This document shows positions 50,072-58,553 of a stretch of DNA of 64,000 nt, piece after piece. Source of the stretch: a sulfur-oxidizing endosymbiont of Gigantopelta aegis. GTDB taxonomy: Bacteria > Pseudomonadota > Gammaproteobacteria > GRL18. The position numbers and the translations under genes were made by a program. The notes under the pieces were generated by a model. That model saw nothing but the letters and a program-made list of their open reading frames with translations. It did no database searches and was not told the DNA's origin. Positions within the stretch are counted from its first letter, which is position 1, and every line of letters begins with the position of its first letter. Where the stretch lies: NCBI RefSeq assembly GCF_016097415.1, contig NZ_JAEHGE010000002.1, positions 186,001 through 250,000 on the forward strand. Direction: 5' to 3'.

Positions 50072-50587
50072 TTGAACAATAAATATATTCGTTTACTGAT
50101 AATGAGTTTGATTATTATTTTAGCGTTAATTTTTGTGCAAGATTTTGCTGATTTTTTAGATGAAAATTCTGATAAAATCGTTAAATTAGGGGTGAATCAA
50201 CAGTGTAATCCCGTTGCTAGCATTTGTAGCGCTTCAATTATCAATGAGGGTGATTTTCAAAGAATTAGCTTGGCAATTAAACAAAGCATGCCTATCAATA
50301 AACAGTCTGGGGAGCTAGATTTAACCTTGAGTTTAAATGCAGTGGGTTTTGACTTCGAAGGCATTGAATCGCTAGCGGTGGTATTTGAGCTACTGGATAG
50401 TGATGAAGAGGCCCAGCGGATTGCATTTGTAGCGGATAAGTCCAGCAATCAGGTGGTTCCAGAAAATTGGCAGGCAAGACTAAAAGTGTCACTGCCTGAG
50501 AATAGTCGTGATTGTTTTGCTACGGTTAACCTTAAATCAAGCAAAAAACAATACCGCGCCGAATTCCCCTGTCATTTAATTCAATAA
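50072..50587 (+). CDS. Hypothetical single-pass membrane protein
   Basis: Not recognised. The 171-residue frame from TTG 50072 (GTAGAGAAG upstream) begins with one membrane helix (about residues 7-24), then a region likely to be periplasmic with beta-type alternation and four cysteines (residues about 46, 53, 147 and 167) that could form disulfides. It follows the mutT-like gene by 30 bases and overlaps the convergent yacG by 12 bases. Confidence 0.65.
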   Translation: MNNKYIRLLIMSLIIILALIFVQDFADFLDENSDKIVKLGVNQQCNPVASICSASIINEGDFQRISLAIKQSMPINKQSGELDLTLSLNAVGFDFEGIESLAVVFELLDSDEEAQRIAFVADKSSNQVVPENWQARLKVSLPENSRDCFATVNLKSSKKQYRAEFPCHLIQ

Positions 50588-50791
50588 GTTATCGGACTGA
50601 CTGGTGTCGATAAATTCTGACATTTGTTCAGAATTTGTTATCGGTTCACCCTTGATACGATGTTCTTCGCTAGCCCAAGCACCCAAATCGATCATGTGGC
50701 AACGCTCAGAGCAAAAAGGACTCCAGGGTTTAGACTGATAATAATCATGTTGTTTGGCACAGTTGGGACATTTTACGATGAGTTTTTTCAT
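50576..50791 (-). CDS. yacG: DNA gyrase inhibitor YacG
   Basis: Small zinc protein; the E. coli protein binds GyrB and blocks DNA binding. Four cysteines form the metal site (CPNCAKQ and FCSERCHMIDLGAW). Length 71 residues is typical. It is preceded by zapD and coaE on the same strand, the usual arrangement. Confidence 0.93.
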   Translation of the reverse strand: MKKLIVKCPNCAKQHDYYQSKPWSPFCSERCHMIDLGAWASEEHRIKGEPITNSEQMSEFIDTSQSDNLLN

Positions 50792-50830
50792 AGGCCTTAT
50801 TTGACAAGAATTTGAATAAGTGTTTTCGGA

Positions 50831-51598
50831 TTATAGTGCGCAACAAGATAACTGAAAATCAATATCCGATGTGCAGGGGCTAGGGCGTTCACCGTTGGCT
50901 GGTGTCATAAAACGCACACTAAAACGATGCTTACCACCGCTCATCTCGGCATAATAAGTCGCTTCAATTGGGACTATGACGCGTATTAGTTGAAATGGCA
51001 CGCTAGTATCCAGTGATTGCTGATAAAAGCCCTGTTCTGCAAGTACGGGGGAATTAATGGCACTTTCACGTAATAAGTTTAAGATAACACCAATGGACAG
51101 GCGGTAATTGTCTAATTGTCCCAGCCAGGACTCAAGAATTTCAATGCGTTGTTCGGGTTGCTGTTTAAGCCAAAAATGATAAATTGGAATATCAAAATCA
51201 CAACTGCCACCGGGAATTGAATCGCGTTGACGAATGACCTTGAGTAATTCGTTATTGCTTAAATCATTGCTGGAATGGTTCTGAGCAGATTTAAGGTTGC
51301 GAGTATAAGTGTCTAGCTTTTTTAGAGTATCTTCTAAAATAGACGGGTCAACACCCGGGCGAGAGCTGATGGCTAATAAGGCCGCAGTCTGACGCTCTAA
51401 TTCTTTGACGAGCTCGGAGCGTAAATCAATACGGCTCATGATATTCATAATGTCGAGAATATGGCTAATGGTCGCACGACTATCCCAGACAGAATAACCC
51501 CTCATGGAATACCTTGCTTGCTGGAACAAAAACTCGAGGCGCAATAATGTGCGTATTCGTTCGTTAAGGGGAAGCTCGTAAATAGTGGAGTCTGTCAC
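50831..51598 (-). CDS. zapD: Cell division protein ZapD
   Basis: Cytoplasmic FtsZ-bundling protein (formerly YacF, DUF1342). The 255 residues begin YELPLNERIRTLLRLEFLFQQ, which is characteristic of the family, and include FDIPIYHFWLKQ; the C-terminal half is beta-rich. It lies between coaE and yacG, as in E. coli. Confidence 0.93.
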   Translation of the reverse strand: MTDSTIYELPLNERIRTLLRLEFLFQQARYSMRGYSVWDSRATISHILDIMNIMSRIDLRSELVKELERQTAALLAISSRPGVDPSILEDTLKKLDTYTRNLKSAQNHSSNDLSNNELLKVIRQRDSIPGGSCDFDIPIYHFWLKQQPEQRIEILESWLGQLDNYRLSIGVILNLLRESAINSPVLAEQGFYQQSLDTSVPFQLIRVIVPIEATYYAEMSGGKHRFSVRFMTPANGERPSPCTSDIDFQLSCCAL

Positions 51599-51704
51599 GT
51601 TGTTAAATACTTCCTATACGGGTCTAAATGTTATTGCTGTCATTGTCCAATATCTTGCTCATGGTTGCAACAAAGATTTTTCAAGCTGTGAGGTACTTGG
51701 CTTA

Positions 51705-52400
51705 TCATTGCTTGGCTAAATGACAATAAGCTTGCCAAAGTTCGTCTATTTTTTCGTATAAGTCGGTGTGTGTACCTGAATTGTCAATAATATCATCAGC
51801 TTGCTTAAGACGGGTTTGACGGTCTATTTGGTTGTTAATGATGCTTCTTATTTGCTCTGCAGAATTATTATCACGTTGGCTACTCCGCTCAACTTGTATT
51901 TCAGTGGGTACATCAATCAGTAAAACTCGATCAAAATGCTTTGCTATTATTGCTTGATCCAGGGTTTCAAAAAGCAAAGGTATAGCCACGATGACAATAT
52001 CACATGGTTTGTTGTTATCTGGTAAGTTGTTTCGAGCGATAATCTCCGACATTTGACTAAAAATAGCTTGATAAACTAAAGGATGTAATAGTGATTCAAG
52101 CTGGTCTTTTTTTTCTTTGGATGAAAAAATAAGAGAGCGTAGCTTATCGCGTTGCAAGTAGCCTTTATTATCAAATATTTCTGAGCCAAATAGTTGCTGC
52201 ACCTCTTTCAGAGCAGAATATGAGAGACTTTGTGAGTAATTCTCATCAAGTGAGCCCGATAATAGATGCCGGGCAATGATATCAGCATCAATAATTTCTA
52301 GCTTGCAGAGTGAAGTGGGCTTTGATGCTAGCTGATAAAATAATTGAGTGCTTGCGCTTTTACCACAGCCAATACCGCCTGTCAGAGCAATGCTTAGCAT
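51705..52400 (-). CDS. coaE: Dephospho-CoA kinase
   Basis: Last step of coenzyme A synthesis, phosphorylating the 3'-OH of dephospho-CoA. P-loop ALTGGIGCGKSASTQLF at the N-terminus, then IIDADIIARHLL, HPLVYQAIF and VAIPLLFET. At 231 residues it is about 20-25 longer than most; the extra residues are near position 25-35 and in the middle. It starts on the last base of pilD (52400). Confidence 0.94.
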   Translation of the reverse strand: MLSIALTGGIGCGKSASTQLFYQLASKPTSLCKLEIIDADIIARHLLSGSLDENYSQSLSYSALKEVQQLFGSEIFDNKGYLQRDKLRSLIFSSKEKKDQLESLLHPLVYQAIFSQMSEIIARNNLPDNNKPCDIVIVAIPLLFETLDQAIIAKHFDRVLLIDVPTEIQVERSSQRDNNSAEQIRSIINNQIDRQTRLKQADDIIDNSGTHTDLYEKIDELWQAYCHLAKQ

Positions 52401-53308
52401 TATATGCCCGCGAGATTAAAGTAAAACTGTTTAATTTGTTCACCCCATAGCAAACTAATAAAACCTGCTGAGGCGAGATAGGGGCCAAAGGGTATCGGGA
52501 TGTTTTTATCTCTCCCTAGAAAGATAATGAGAGAAATGCCAACAATTGCACCTACAAAGGCGGATAAAAATAGAATTAGGGGTAATGCCTGCCAGCCAAG
52601 CCAAGCGCCTAACAGTGCGAGCAATTTAAGGTCGCCACCACCCATGCCATCTTTTTTTGTGACTAACTTGAATATTTGTGAGACAAACCAAAGGATTAGA
52701 TACCCCGCTATTGCTCCGATAACACTGGTCATCAAAGATATGCTTGAAATACCCAGTACGCTGAGTAAAATCCCCAGCCAGAGTATAGGGAGAGTAATAT
52801 TATCAGGGAGTAATTGGGTGTCAAAATCGATCATTGATAGCGCTATGAGCGTCCAAGTTAGCACTAAGAGTGCCAGGGTGTACCATTGAACACCAAAATA
52901 ATAAGCGACTAGCACAGACAACAGTGCCGTAGATAACTCAATAATAGGATAGCGAATGGAGATACTGGACTGGCATTGAGAGCATTTAGCTTTTAAAAAC
53001 AGCCATGATAATACCGGTATGTTTTCTAAGGCTGTAATTTTATGCCCACAGGACGGGCATCGAGAACGCGGAACGGATAGGTTAAACGTTTCTTCATTTA
53101 TATGATGTGCATATTGCTCAGGATTAAACTCTTTCTGATCGAGCTCATCAGAGAGGAAGCCAATGCAATCCGCTTTCCATTCTCGTTTCAACATGATGGG
53201 AATGCGGTAAATAACCACATTTAAAAAACTCCCCACCAATAAACTGAGTAAAAATACTGAAAAAAGAAAAAACTCAGGATTTGACTCAAAATATACAAAA
53301 ATATTCAT
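52400..53308 (-). CDS. pilD: Type IV prepilin peptidase PilD
   Basis: Membrane aspartic protease and N-methylase that matures type IV pilins and type II secretion pseudopilins. The N-terminal zinc-type cysteines occur as CPSCGHKI and CSQC. The catalytic aspartates lie in MIDFDTQLLPD and GMGGGDLKLLALLG. Eight hydrophobic helices are expected in 302 residues. The gene follows pilC by 6 bases. Confidence 0.95.
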   Translation of the reverse strand: MNIFVYFESNPEFFLFSVFLLSLLVGSFLNVVIYRIPIMLKREWKADCIGFLSDELDQKEFNPEQYAHHINEETFNLSVPRSRCPSCGHKITALENIPVLSWLFLKAKCSQCQSSISIRYPIIELSTALLSVLVAYYFGVQWYTLALLVLTWTLIALSMIDFDTQLLPDNITLPILWLGILLSVLGISSISLMTSVIGAIAGYLILWFVSQIFKLVTKKDGMGGGDLKLLALLGAWLGWQALPLILFLSAFVGAIVGISLIIFLGRDKNIPIPFGPYLASAGFISLLWGEQIKQFYFNLAGI

Positions 53309-53314
53309 AAAATT

Positions 53315-54544
53315 TTAGACGACTTGACCCATTTGGAAGATCGGCAAGTACATGGCAACAACAATACCACCAATAATGACACCTAAAACCGACATAATAA
53401 TGGGTTCCATAAGACTGGTAAGGCCATCAACTAGGTTATCCACTTCGTCTTCATAGAAATCAGCTACTTTGCCTAGCATCGTATCAAGCGCACCCGCTTC
53501 TTCACCAATTGCAGTCATTTGGATAACCATATTAGGAAATACACCAGTGTTGGTCATTGCTTTATTTAATTGTGTACCGGTTGACACTTCTTGCTGTATT
53601 TGATCAACCGCTTTACTAAAGACGATGTTACCCACTGCACCAGACACTGAGCCCAAGGCTTCAACTAATGGTGTGCCTGCCGCAAACATGGTTTGCAAGG
53701 TGCGGGCGTAGCGAGCTATAGCTGCTTTTTCCATAATAGGGCCAATGATTGCCATTTTCAGCATTAAACGGTCTAAAAACTCACGCATCTTTTTAGAACG
53801 TTTTTTGAAATAAAAGAAGACATAGAGAGCAATACCGATAGATCCAAAGAGTGCCCACCACCATTCTTGCAAAAATTTAGAAAGGTCAACCACCAGTTGT
53901 GTAGGAGCAGGGAGAGCTGCACCAAAACCACTGAACATATCGTCAAATACTGGAATGACAAAAAGCAATAAAATGGTTACCACAACAATAGCAACTACGA
54001 TGACAGCAATAGGGTAGCCCATGGCTTTTTTGATTTTTGCTTTCAGTGCTTCAGTTTTTTCTTTATAAGTCGCAATTTTATCTAAAATACCATCTAAAAT
54101 ACCCGCATGTTCACCCGCTTGTATTAAGTTACAATATAAATCATCAAAGAGTAGAGGGTATTTTTTTAATGCTTCAGTGAGGGAATTACCACCCTCAACT
54201 TCGGCTTTGAGTCCCATAATCATTTCTTGCATGGCGAAGTTATCATGGCCATTGCCAACGATTTCAAATGATTGTACCAGCGGTACACCTGCTTTCATCA
54301 TAGTGGCCAGTTGCCGTGAGAAAATGGCAATATCTAATGGCGTAATAGGTTTTCTTTTTGGCCCACCTAGTCCAAACAATGGCTTGGGCTTGGGCTTAAG
54401 TTTAAGCACGTTGATTCCCTCACGCCTAAGCTGAGCCTTGGCTAAAGCAGTGTTCTTTGCCTGTACTTCACCTTTTTTTCGATTGCCGTTTCTATCAGCA
54501 CCCTCCCAAATAAAAAGTGGAGCTACTTTCTCTTTAGTCGCCAT
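53315..54544 (-). CDS. pilC: Type IV pilus inner-membrane platform protein PilC
   Basis: Polytopic protein that couples the PilB motor to pilus assembly. Two repeated GspF domains lie at about residues 70-195 and 275-397 (FSRQLATMMKAGVPLVQSFE and YARTLQTMFAAGTPLVEALG), each followed by hydrophobic helices. Length 409 residues is normal. It lies 43 bases after pilB. Confidence 0.95.
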   Translation of the reverse strand: MATKEKVAPLFIWEGADRNGNRKKGEVQAKNTALAKAQLRREGINVLKLKPKPKPLFGLGGPKRKPITPLDIAIFSRQLATMMKAGVPLVQSFEIVGNGHDNFAMQEMIMGLKAEVEGGNSLTEALKKYPLLFDDLYCNLIQAGEHAGILDGILDKIATYKEKTEALKAKIKKAMGYPIAVIVVAIVVVTILLLFVIPVFDDMFSGFGAALPAPTQLVVDLSKFLQEWWWALFGSIGIALYVFFYFKKRSKKMREFLDRLMLKMAIIGPIMEKAAIARYARTLQTMFAAGTPLVEALGSVSGAVGNIVFSKAVDQIQQEVSTGTQLNKAMTNTGVFPNMVIQMTAIGEEAGALDTMLGKVADFYEDEVDNLVDGLTSLMEPIIMSVLGVIIGGIVVAMYLPIFQMGQVV

Positions 54545-54587
54545 TATAAATCCTTAATTATAAAAAATTTGATTTTTATTTTAGCTC

Positions 54588-56302
54588 TTAATCTTTCGTT
54601 ACCCGGTTTATTTCTTCTAAACTGGTGGTTCCGTCCATCACTTTCTTTAGTCCCGATTCTCTTAGATCAGGAATTTTTTCTTTTTTAGCTTGATCGGCAA
54701 GGTTCATTGCATTACCACCTTCCATGATAATCTTACCCATTGCTTCAGAAATTTTCATGACTTGATAAATTCCGACTCGGCCTTTATAACCTGCATTACA
54801 ACTGGAGCAACCAACCGGTTTGTAGACGGTAAAGCTATTTTCCACATTCTCTTCTGTAAAGCCTTCTTCTAATAACGCCTCTTTGGGTACTTCATGCGGT
54901 TGTTTGCAGTTGTCGCATAAGCGACGGGCTAAACGCTGAGCAATAATCAGGCTGACAGCCGAAGCAATATTGTAGGGTGGAACACCCATATTCATTAAAC
55001 GTCCCAGTGTTTGGGGGCATCATTAGTGTGCAATGTTGATAATACCATATGGCCTGTTTGAGCGGCCTTAATCGCAATTTCTGCTGTTTCTAAATCTCGA
55101 ATTTCCCCAACCATGACAATATCGGGATCTTGGCGAAGAAAAGAGCGTAATGCCGCAGCAAAAGTAAGCCCTGTTTTGGGGTTGACGTTAACCTGGTTGA
55201 CGCCAGGTAAATTGATTTCAGCAGGATCTTCAGCGGTTGATATATTGACCCCTTCAGTATTTAATATATTGAGTCCAGTGTAGAGGGAAACTGTTTTACC
55301 AGACCCGGTTGGTCCAGTGACCAAAATCATACCTTGAGGCTTTGATAATGCATCCATGTAAAGTTCTTTTTGAAACTTTTCATAGCCCAGCGCATCGATA
55401 CCTAATTGAGCGCTACTGGGATCCAGTATTCGTAAAACCGCTTTTTCACCGAATAAGGTTGGGCAGGTACTGACACGAAAATCGATGGCTCGGCTTTTGG
55501 ATATTTTCATGCGCATACGGCCATCCTGAGGGATTCGGCGTTCTGAAATATCTAATCGTGATAACACTTTAATACGGGCCAGAATACGAGGTGTTAGACT
55601 AACAGGTGGTTTGGCGACTTCTTCAAGAATGCCATCTATTCTTAAGCGTACCCGAAAAAATTTCTCATAGGGCTCAAAATGAATATCGGAAGCACCCTTA
55701 TTGATTGCATCCAATAAAATTTTATTAACAAATTTGACAACAGGTGCATCATCTTTACCATCACCTGCACTGTTTTCTTCTTTTTCAGTATCTTCGTAGT
55801 CAAGCCCTTCTAAGTCGTCATCATCAAAATCAGACATGTTCATGGCTTCATCTGCTTCAGATAAAGCCTTGGTGATGGCAATTTCAAGCTTGTCTGCTTC
55901 GACGAGTATGGCCTCAGTGCTTAAGCCAGATTGAAACTTGATTTCGTCAAGCGCTGCAATATTGGTTGGATCTGCAACAGCAACAAATAATCGAGTTCCT
56001 CTTTTATAGAGAGGAAGAGCATGGTGCTTAGTAATTAAATCTTCTTTAATGACACTGACAGTATTCTTATCAAGCTCTATGACACTGATATCAAGAATGG
56101 GCGTGCCAAATTCGGTAGAAGCAATTGTGGCAATATCAATGGCTTTAACTAAGTTCTTTATGGTTACATATTGAACAAAAGGAAGTTTTTCCTTTTTTGA
56201 TGCTTGAATAGCCTCCAGAGCTTCTTCCTCATTGAGAAAGTTTTGCATGACGAGTTGTCGTGCCAAACCGGTTAGTTGAGTTGTTTGTTGTGCGAGTACC
56301 AT
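54588..56302 (-). pseudogene. pilB: Type IV pilus assembly ATPase PilB, one-base frameshift
   Basis: Extension motor of type IV pili. The first frame (56302 to 54995) carries the N-terminal domain, Walker A (GPTGSGKTVSLY), an Asp-box (DPDIVMVGEIRD) and LSTLHTNDAP. The second (to 54588) continues MNMGVPPYNIASAV with the zinc cysteines (CDNC, CSSC). They join if the C5 run (G5 at 55013-55017 on the plus strand) had six bases, giving APQTLGRLMNMG and 571 residues, the normal length. Either pilus extension is lost in this strain or the base is a sequencing error. Confidence 0.88.
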
Positions 56303-56652
56303 AATTGCCTGTTATTAAGAAGATTTAGTAAAGAGTGACATACTATACTAATACATTCTAGTACGAACTTTAATTATAGCCAAAAAATTATTGTTTTTTC
56401 TAAAGAAAATGGTAAAAATGAGATATATTTCAACAAAATCACAAGTATTGCACTATAATTTTTAAAATGTATGAATATATACGTGATATAAAGTACTTCT
56501 AAGCTATCCTAATTTGCAGAGTCTGTCTAAATTATAAAACTAATCACCTTGGATAGTTGATTAAACGATGAAAAGAAGTAATTATATTTGATAAACATGG
56601 GTTGATGCTTAAATTGCACGGTAAACAATAATATGAGGAATGGCTACTGCAT
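56303..56652. other. Intergenic region between pilB and the glycan locus
   Basis: No gene is supported in these 350 AT-rich bases. On the minus strand a TATAAT-like box near 56375-56380 could serve pilB. On the plus strand GAGGA about 13 bases before the wbpB-like ATG is the likely ribosome site. Confidence 0.4.
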
Positions 56653-57687
56653 ATGAAGAAAATTAAATGCGCAATCGTTGGCGTTGGCCGCATTTCGCTC
56701 AAGCATTTTGATGCTATTGAACAACATAAGGATTCGCTTGAATTGGTGGCTATTTGTGATACTAACCAGGAAGCTAGAGAGCGGATTGCATTAGAACAAA
56801 ATTGTATGGCATTTAAAACGCTAGCTGAGCTATTGGCAAATAATGATGCGCAATTAATTATTCTATGTACACCCAGTGGATTACATGCTTGTCAAACAAT
56901 TCTTTGTGCAGAATCTGGACGACATGTTATGACAGAAAAACCAATGGCAACCCGATGGCAAGATGGTTTGAATATGGTGAAAGCTTGTGATGTTGCTGGT
57001 GTAGAACTTTTTGTGGTTAAGCAAAATCGCCGCAATTCAACCCTACAGTTACTGAAGAAGGCAATAACAAAAAAGCGCTTTGGGAAAATTTATATGGTTC
57101 AAGTCAATGTTTTTTGGACTCGACCCCAAGAATACTATGATCAGGCAAAATGGAGAGGAACCTGGGAGTTTGATGGTGGGGCTTTAATGAATCAGGCGAG
57201 CCATTATATTGACTTACTGGATTGGTTAATTGGTCCGGTAAAAAGCGTGCAATCAATGATAGGAACTCTGGCAAGAGATATTGAAGTTGAAGATACTGCT
57301 GTGATGAATATTAAATGGCGTTCGGGGGCATTGGGTTCGGTCAGTGTGACTATGCTAACTTACCCCCAAAATCTGGAAGGTTCAATTACGATTATTGGTG
57401 AAAAAGGAACCGTTAAAGTGGGGGGAGTCGCCGTTAATGAAATTGAGCGCTGGGATTTTGAAGAGTCAGATCCGGATGATAAAAAAGTCAAAGAAGCCAG
57501 CTATGAAACGACATCCGTTTACGGCTTTGGACATCCACTCTATTATAAAAATGTAGTGGATACCCTGAATGGTGGTGCAAGAGCCGAAACTGATGGAAGA
57601 GAAGGTTTAAGATCGTTGGAATTATTAATAGCATCTTATCTTTCGGCTAGGGATGGAAAAAAAGTGTCTTTACCTTTGGAATATTAG
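56653..57687 (+). CDS. wbpB: UDP-GlcNAcA C3-dehydrogenase, WbpB/WlbA-like
   Basis: Gfo/Idh/MocA-type NAD-dependent enzyme that would oxidise carbon 3 of UDP-N-acetylglucosaminuronic acid. The Rossmann start is CAIVGVGRISLKHFDAI, and the catalytic EKP motif appears in MTEKPMATRW. The family-specific KQNRRNSTLQLLKKAI and VFWTRPQEYYDQAKWRGTW resemble WbpB/WlbA. Length 344 residues. It is followed by the acetyltransferase gene at 9 bases, and the aminotransferase for the next step lies at 58.5-60.1 kb. Confidence 0.85.
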   Translation: MKKIKCAIVGVGRISLKHFDAIEQHKDSLELVAICDTNQEARERIALEQNCMAFKTLAELLANNDAQLIILCTPSGLHACQTILCAESGRHVMTEKPMATRWQDGLNMVKACDVAGVELFVVKQNRRNSTLQLLKKAITKKRFGKIYMVQVNVFWTRPQEYYDQAKWRGTWEFDGGALMNQASHYIDLLDWLIGPVKSVQSMIGTLARDIEVEDTAVMNIKWRSGALGSVSVTMLTYPQNLEGSITIIGEKGTVKVGGVAVNEIERWDFEESDPDDKKVKEASYETTSVYGFGHPLYYKNVVDTLNGGARAETDGREGLRSLELLIASYLSARDGKKVSLPLEY

Positions 57688-57696
57688 CTAATAACA

Positions 57697-58272
57697 ATGG
57701 ACTATTTTTCTCATCCTAGCGCAATTATTGACGATGGTGCTCGAATTGGCAAGCAAACACGAATCTGGCACTGGGTGCATGTTAGTGCTGGGGCTGAAAT
57801 TGGGAAGCATTGTTCATTAGGGCAAAATGTTTTTATAGGGAGTCAAGTAAAGATTGGCAATAATGTAAAAATACAAAATAATGTCTCTGTTTATGATAAC
57901 GTAACATTAGAAGAAAATGTTTTTTGTGGACCGAGTATGGTTTTTACTAATGTTTATAATCCACGTGCAGCGATTAAAAGAAAGTTAGAGTATAGAGAAA
58001 CCTTGGTCAAAAGAGGTGCAACTTTAGGCGCAAATTGTACTATCGTATGCGGTGTAATTATTGGTGAATATGCATTCATTGGTGCTGGTGCTGTGGTGAA
58101 TAAAGATGTCTTGAATTATGCGCTGATGGTTGGTGTGCCCGCAAGACAAATTGGTTGGATGAGTGAATATGGTGAGCAATTGGAACTTCCGTTAATAGGT
58201 GAGGCACAAATACGTTGCCCACACAGCGGTAAAATATATCGACTGAAAAATGATAACTTGACCGCTATTTGA
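57697..58272 (+). CDS. wbpD: Left-handed beta-helix N-acetyltransferase, WbpD/WlbB-like
   Basis: Acetyl-CoA-dependent enzyme expected to acetylate the 3-amino group of the UDP-sugar. The 191-residue protein has hexapeptide repeats from about residue 10 to 150 ([56 protein letters not shown]). Its tail [18 protein letters not shown] is found in WbpD relatives. It belongs to the same operon as wbpB. Confidence 0.85.
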   Translation: MDYFSHPSAIIDDGARIGKQTRIWHWVHVSAGAEIGKHCSLGQNVFIGSQVKIGNNVKIQNNVSVYDNVTLEENVFCGPSMVFTNVYNPRAAIKRKLEYRETLVKRGATLGANCTIVCGVIIGEYAFIGAGAVVNKDVLNYALMVGVPARQIGWMSEYGEQLELPLIGEAQIRCPHSGKIYRLKNDNLTAI

Positions 58273-58304
58273 ATTATGGTATTCGAAGATAAACGAGGTG
58301 AAAC

Positions 58305-58553
58305 ATGCAAATATTAATTGATATCAATGATGAACACCCTGTAAAAAAACTTTCTTTTCTGGATGAATTTAAAAATAGTGGAATAATGATTAAACGAACA
58401 TCAGAGCAAAGTTTACATGTGAGGGGGTATTCTGAAGAGTATCTGAAACAACATTGGCGGAAGTTAATTATGACCCATGAAACCCCAGAAACTGATGATG
58501 ATGAATTATCCAATGCCTATATAGATTATTTGAATGAAAAAAATTCTTTTTGA
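58305..58553 (+). CDS. Antitoxin-like small protein upstream of the PIN fusion
   Basis: 82-residue protein with a short beta-type start (MQILIDINDEHPVKKLSFLD), a basic middle (KRTSEQSLHVRGYSEEYLKQHWRKL) and an acidic tail (ETPETDDDELSNAYIDYLNE). It is not assigned to a known family. Its size, the acidic C-terminus, the AGGTGA ribosome site and the 20-base overlap with a PIN-domain gene are typical of the antitoxin gene of a type II toxin-antitoxin pair. It lies between wbpD and the aminotransferase, where no gene is needed for the sugar pathway. Confidence 0.65.
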   Translation: MQILIDINDEHPVKKLSFLDEFKNSGIMIKRTSEQSLHVRGYSEEYLKQHWRKLIMTHETPETDDDELSNAYIDYLNEKNSF

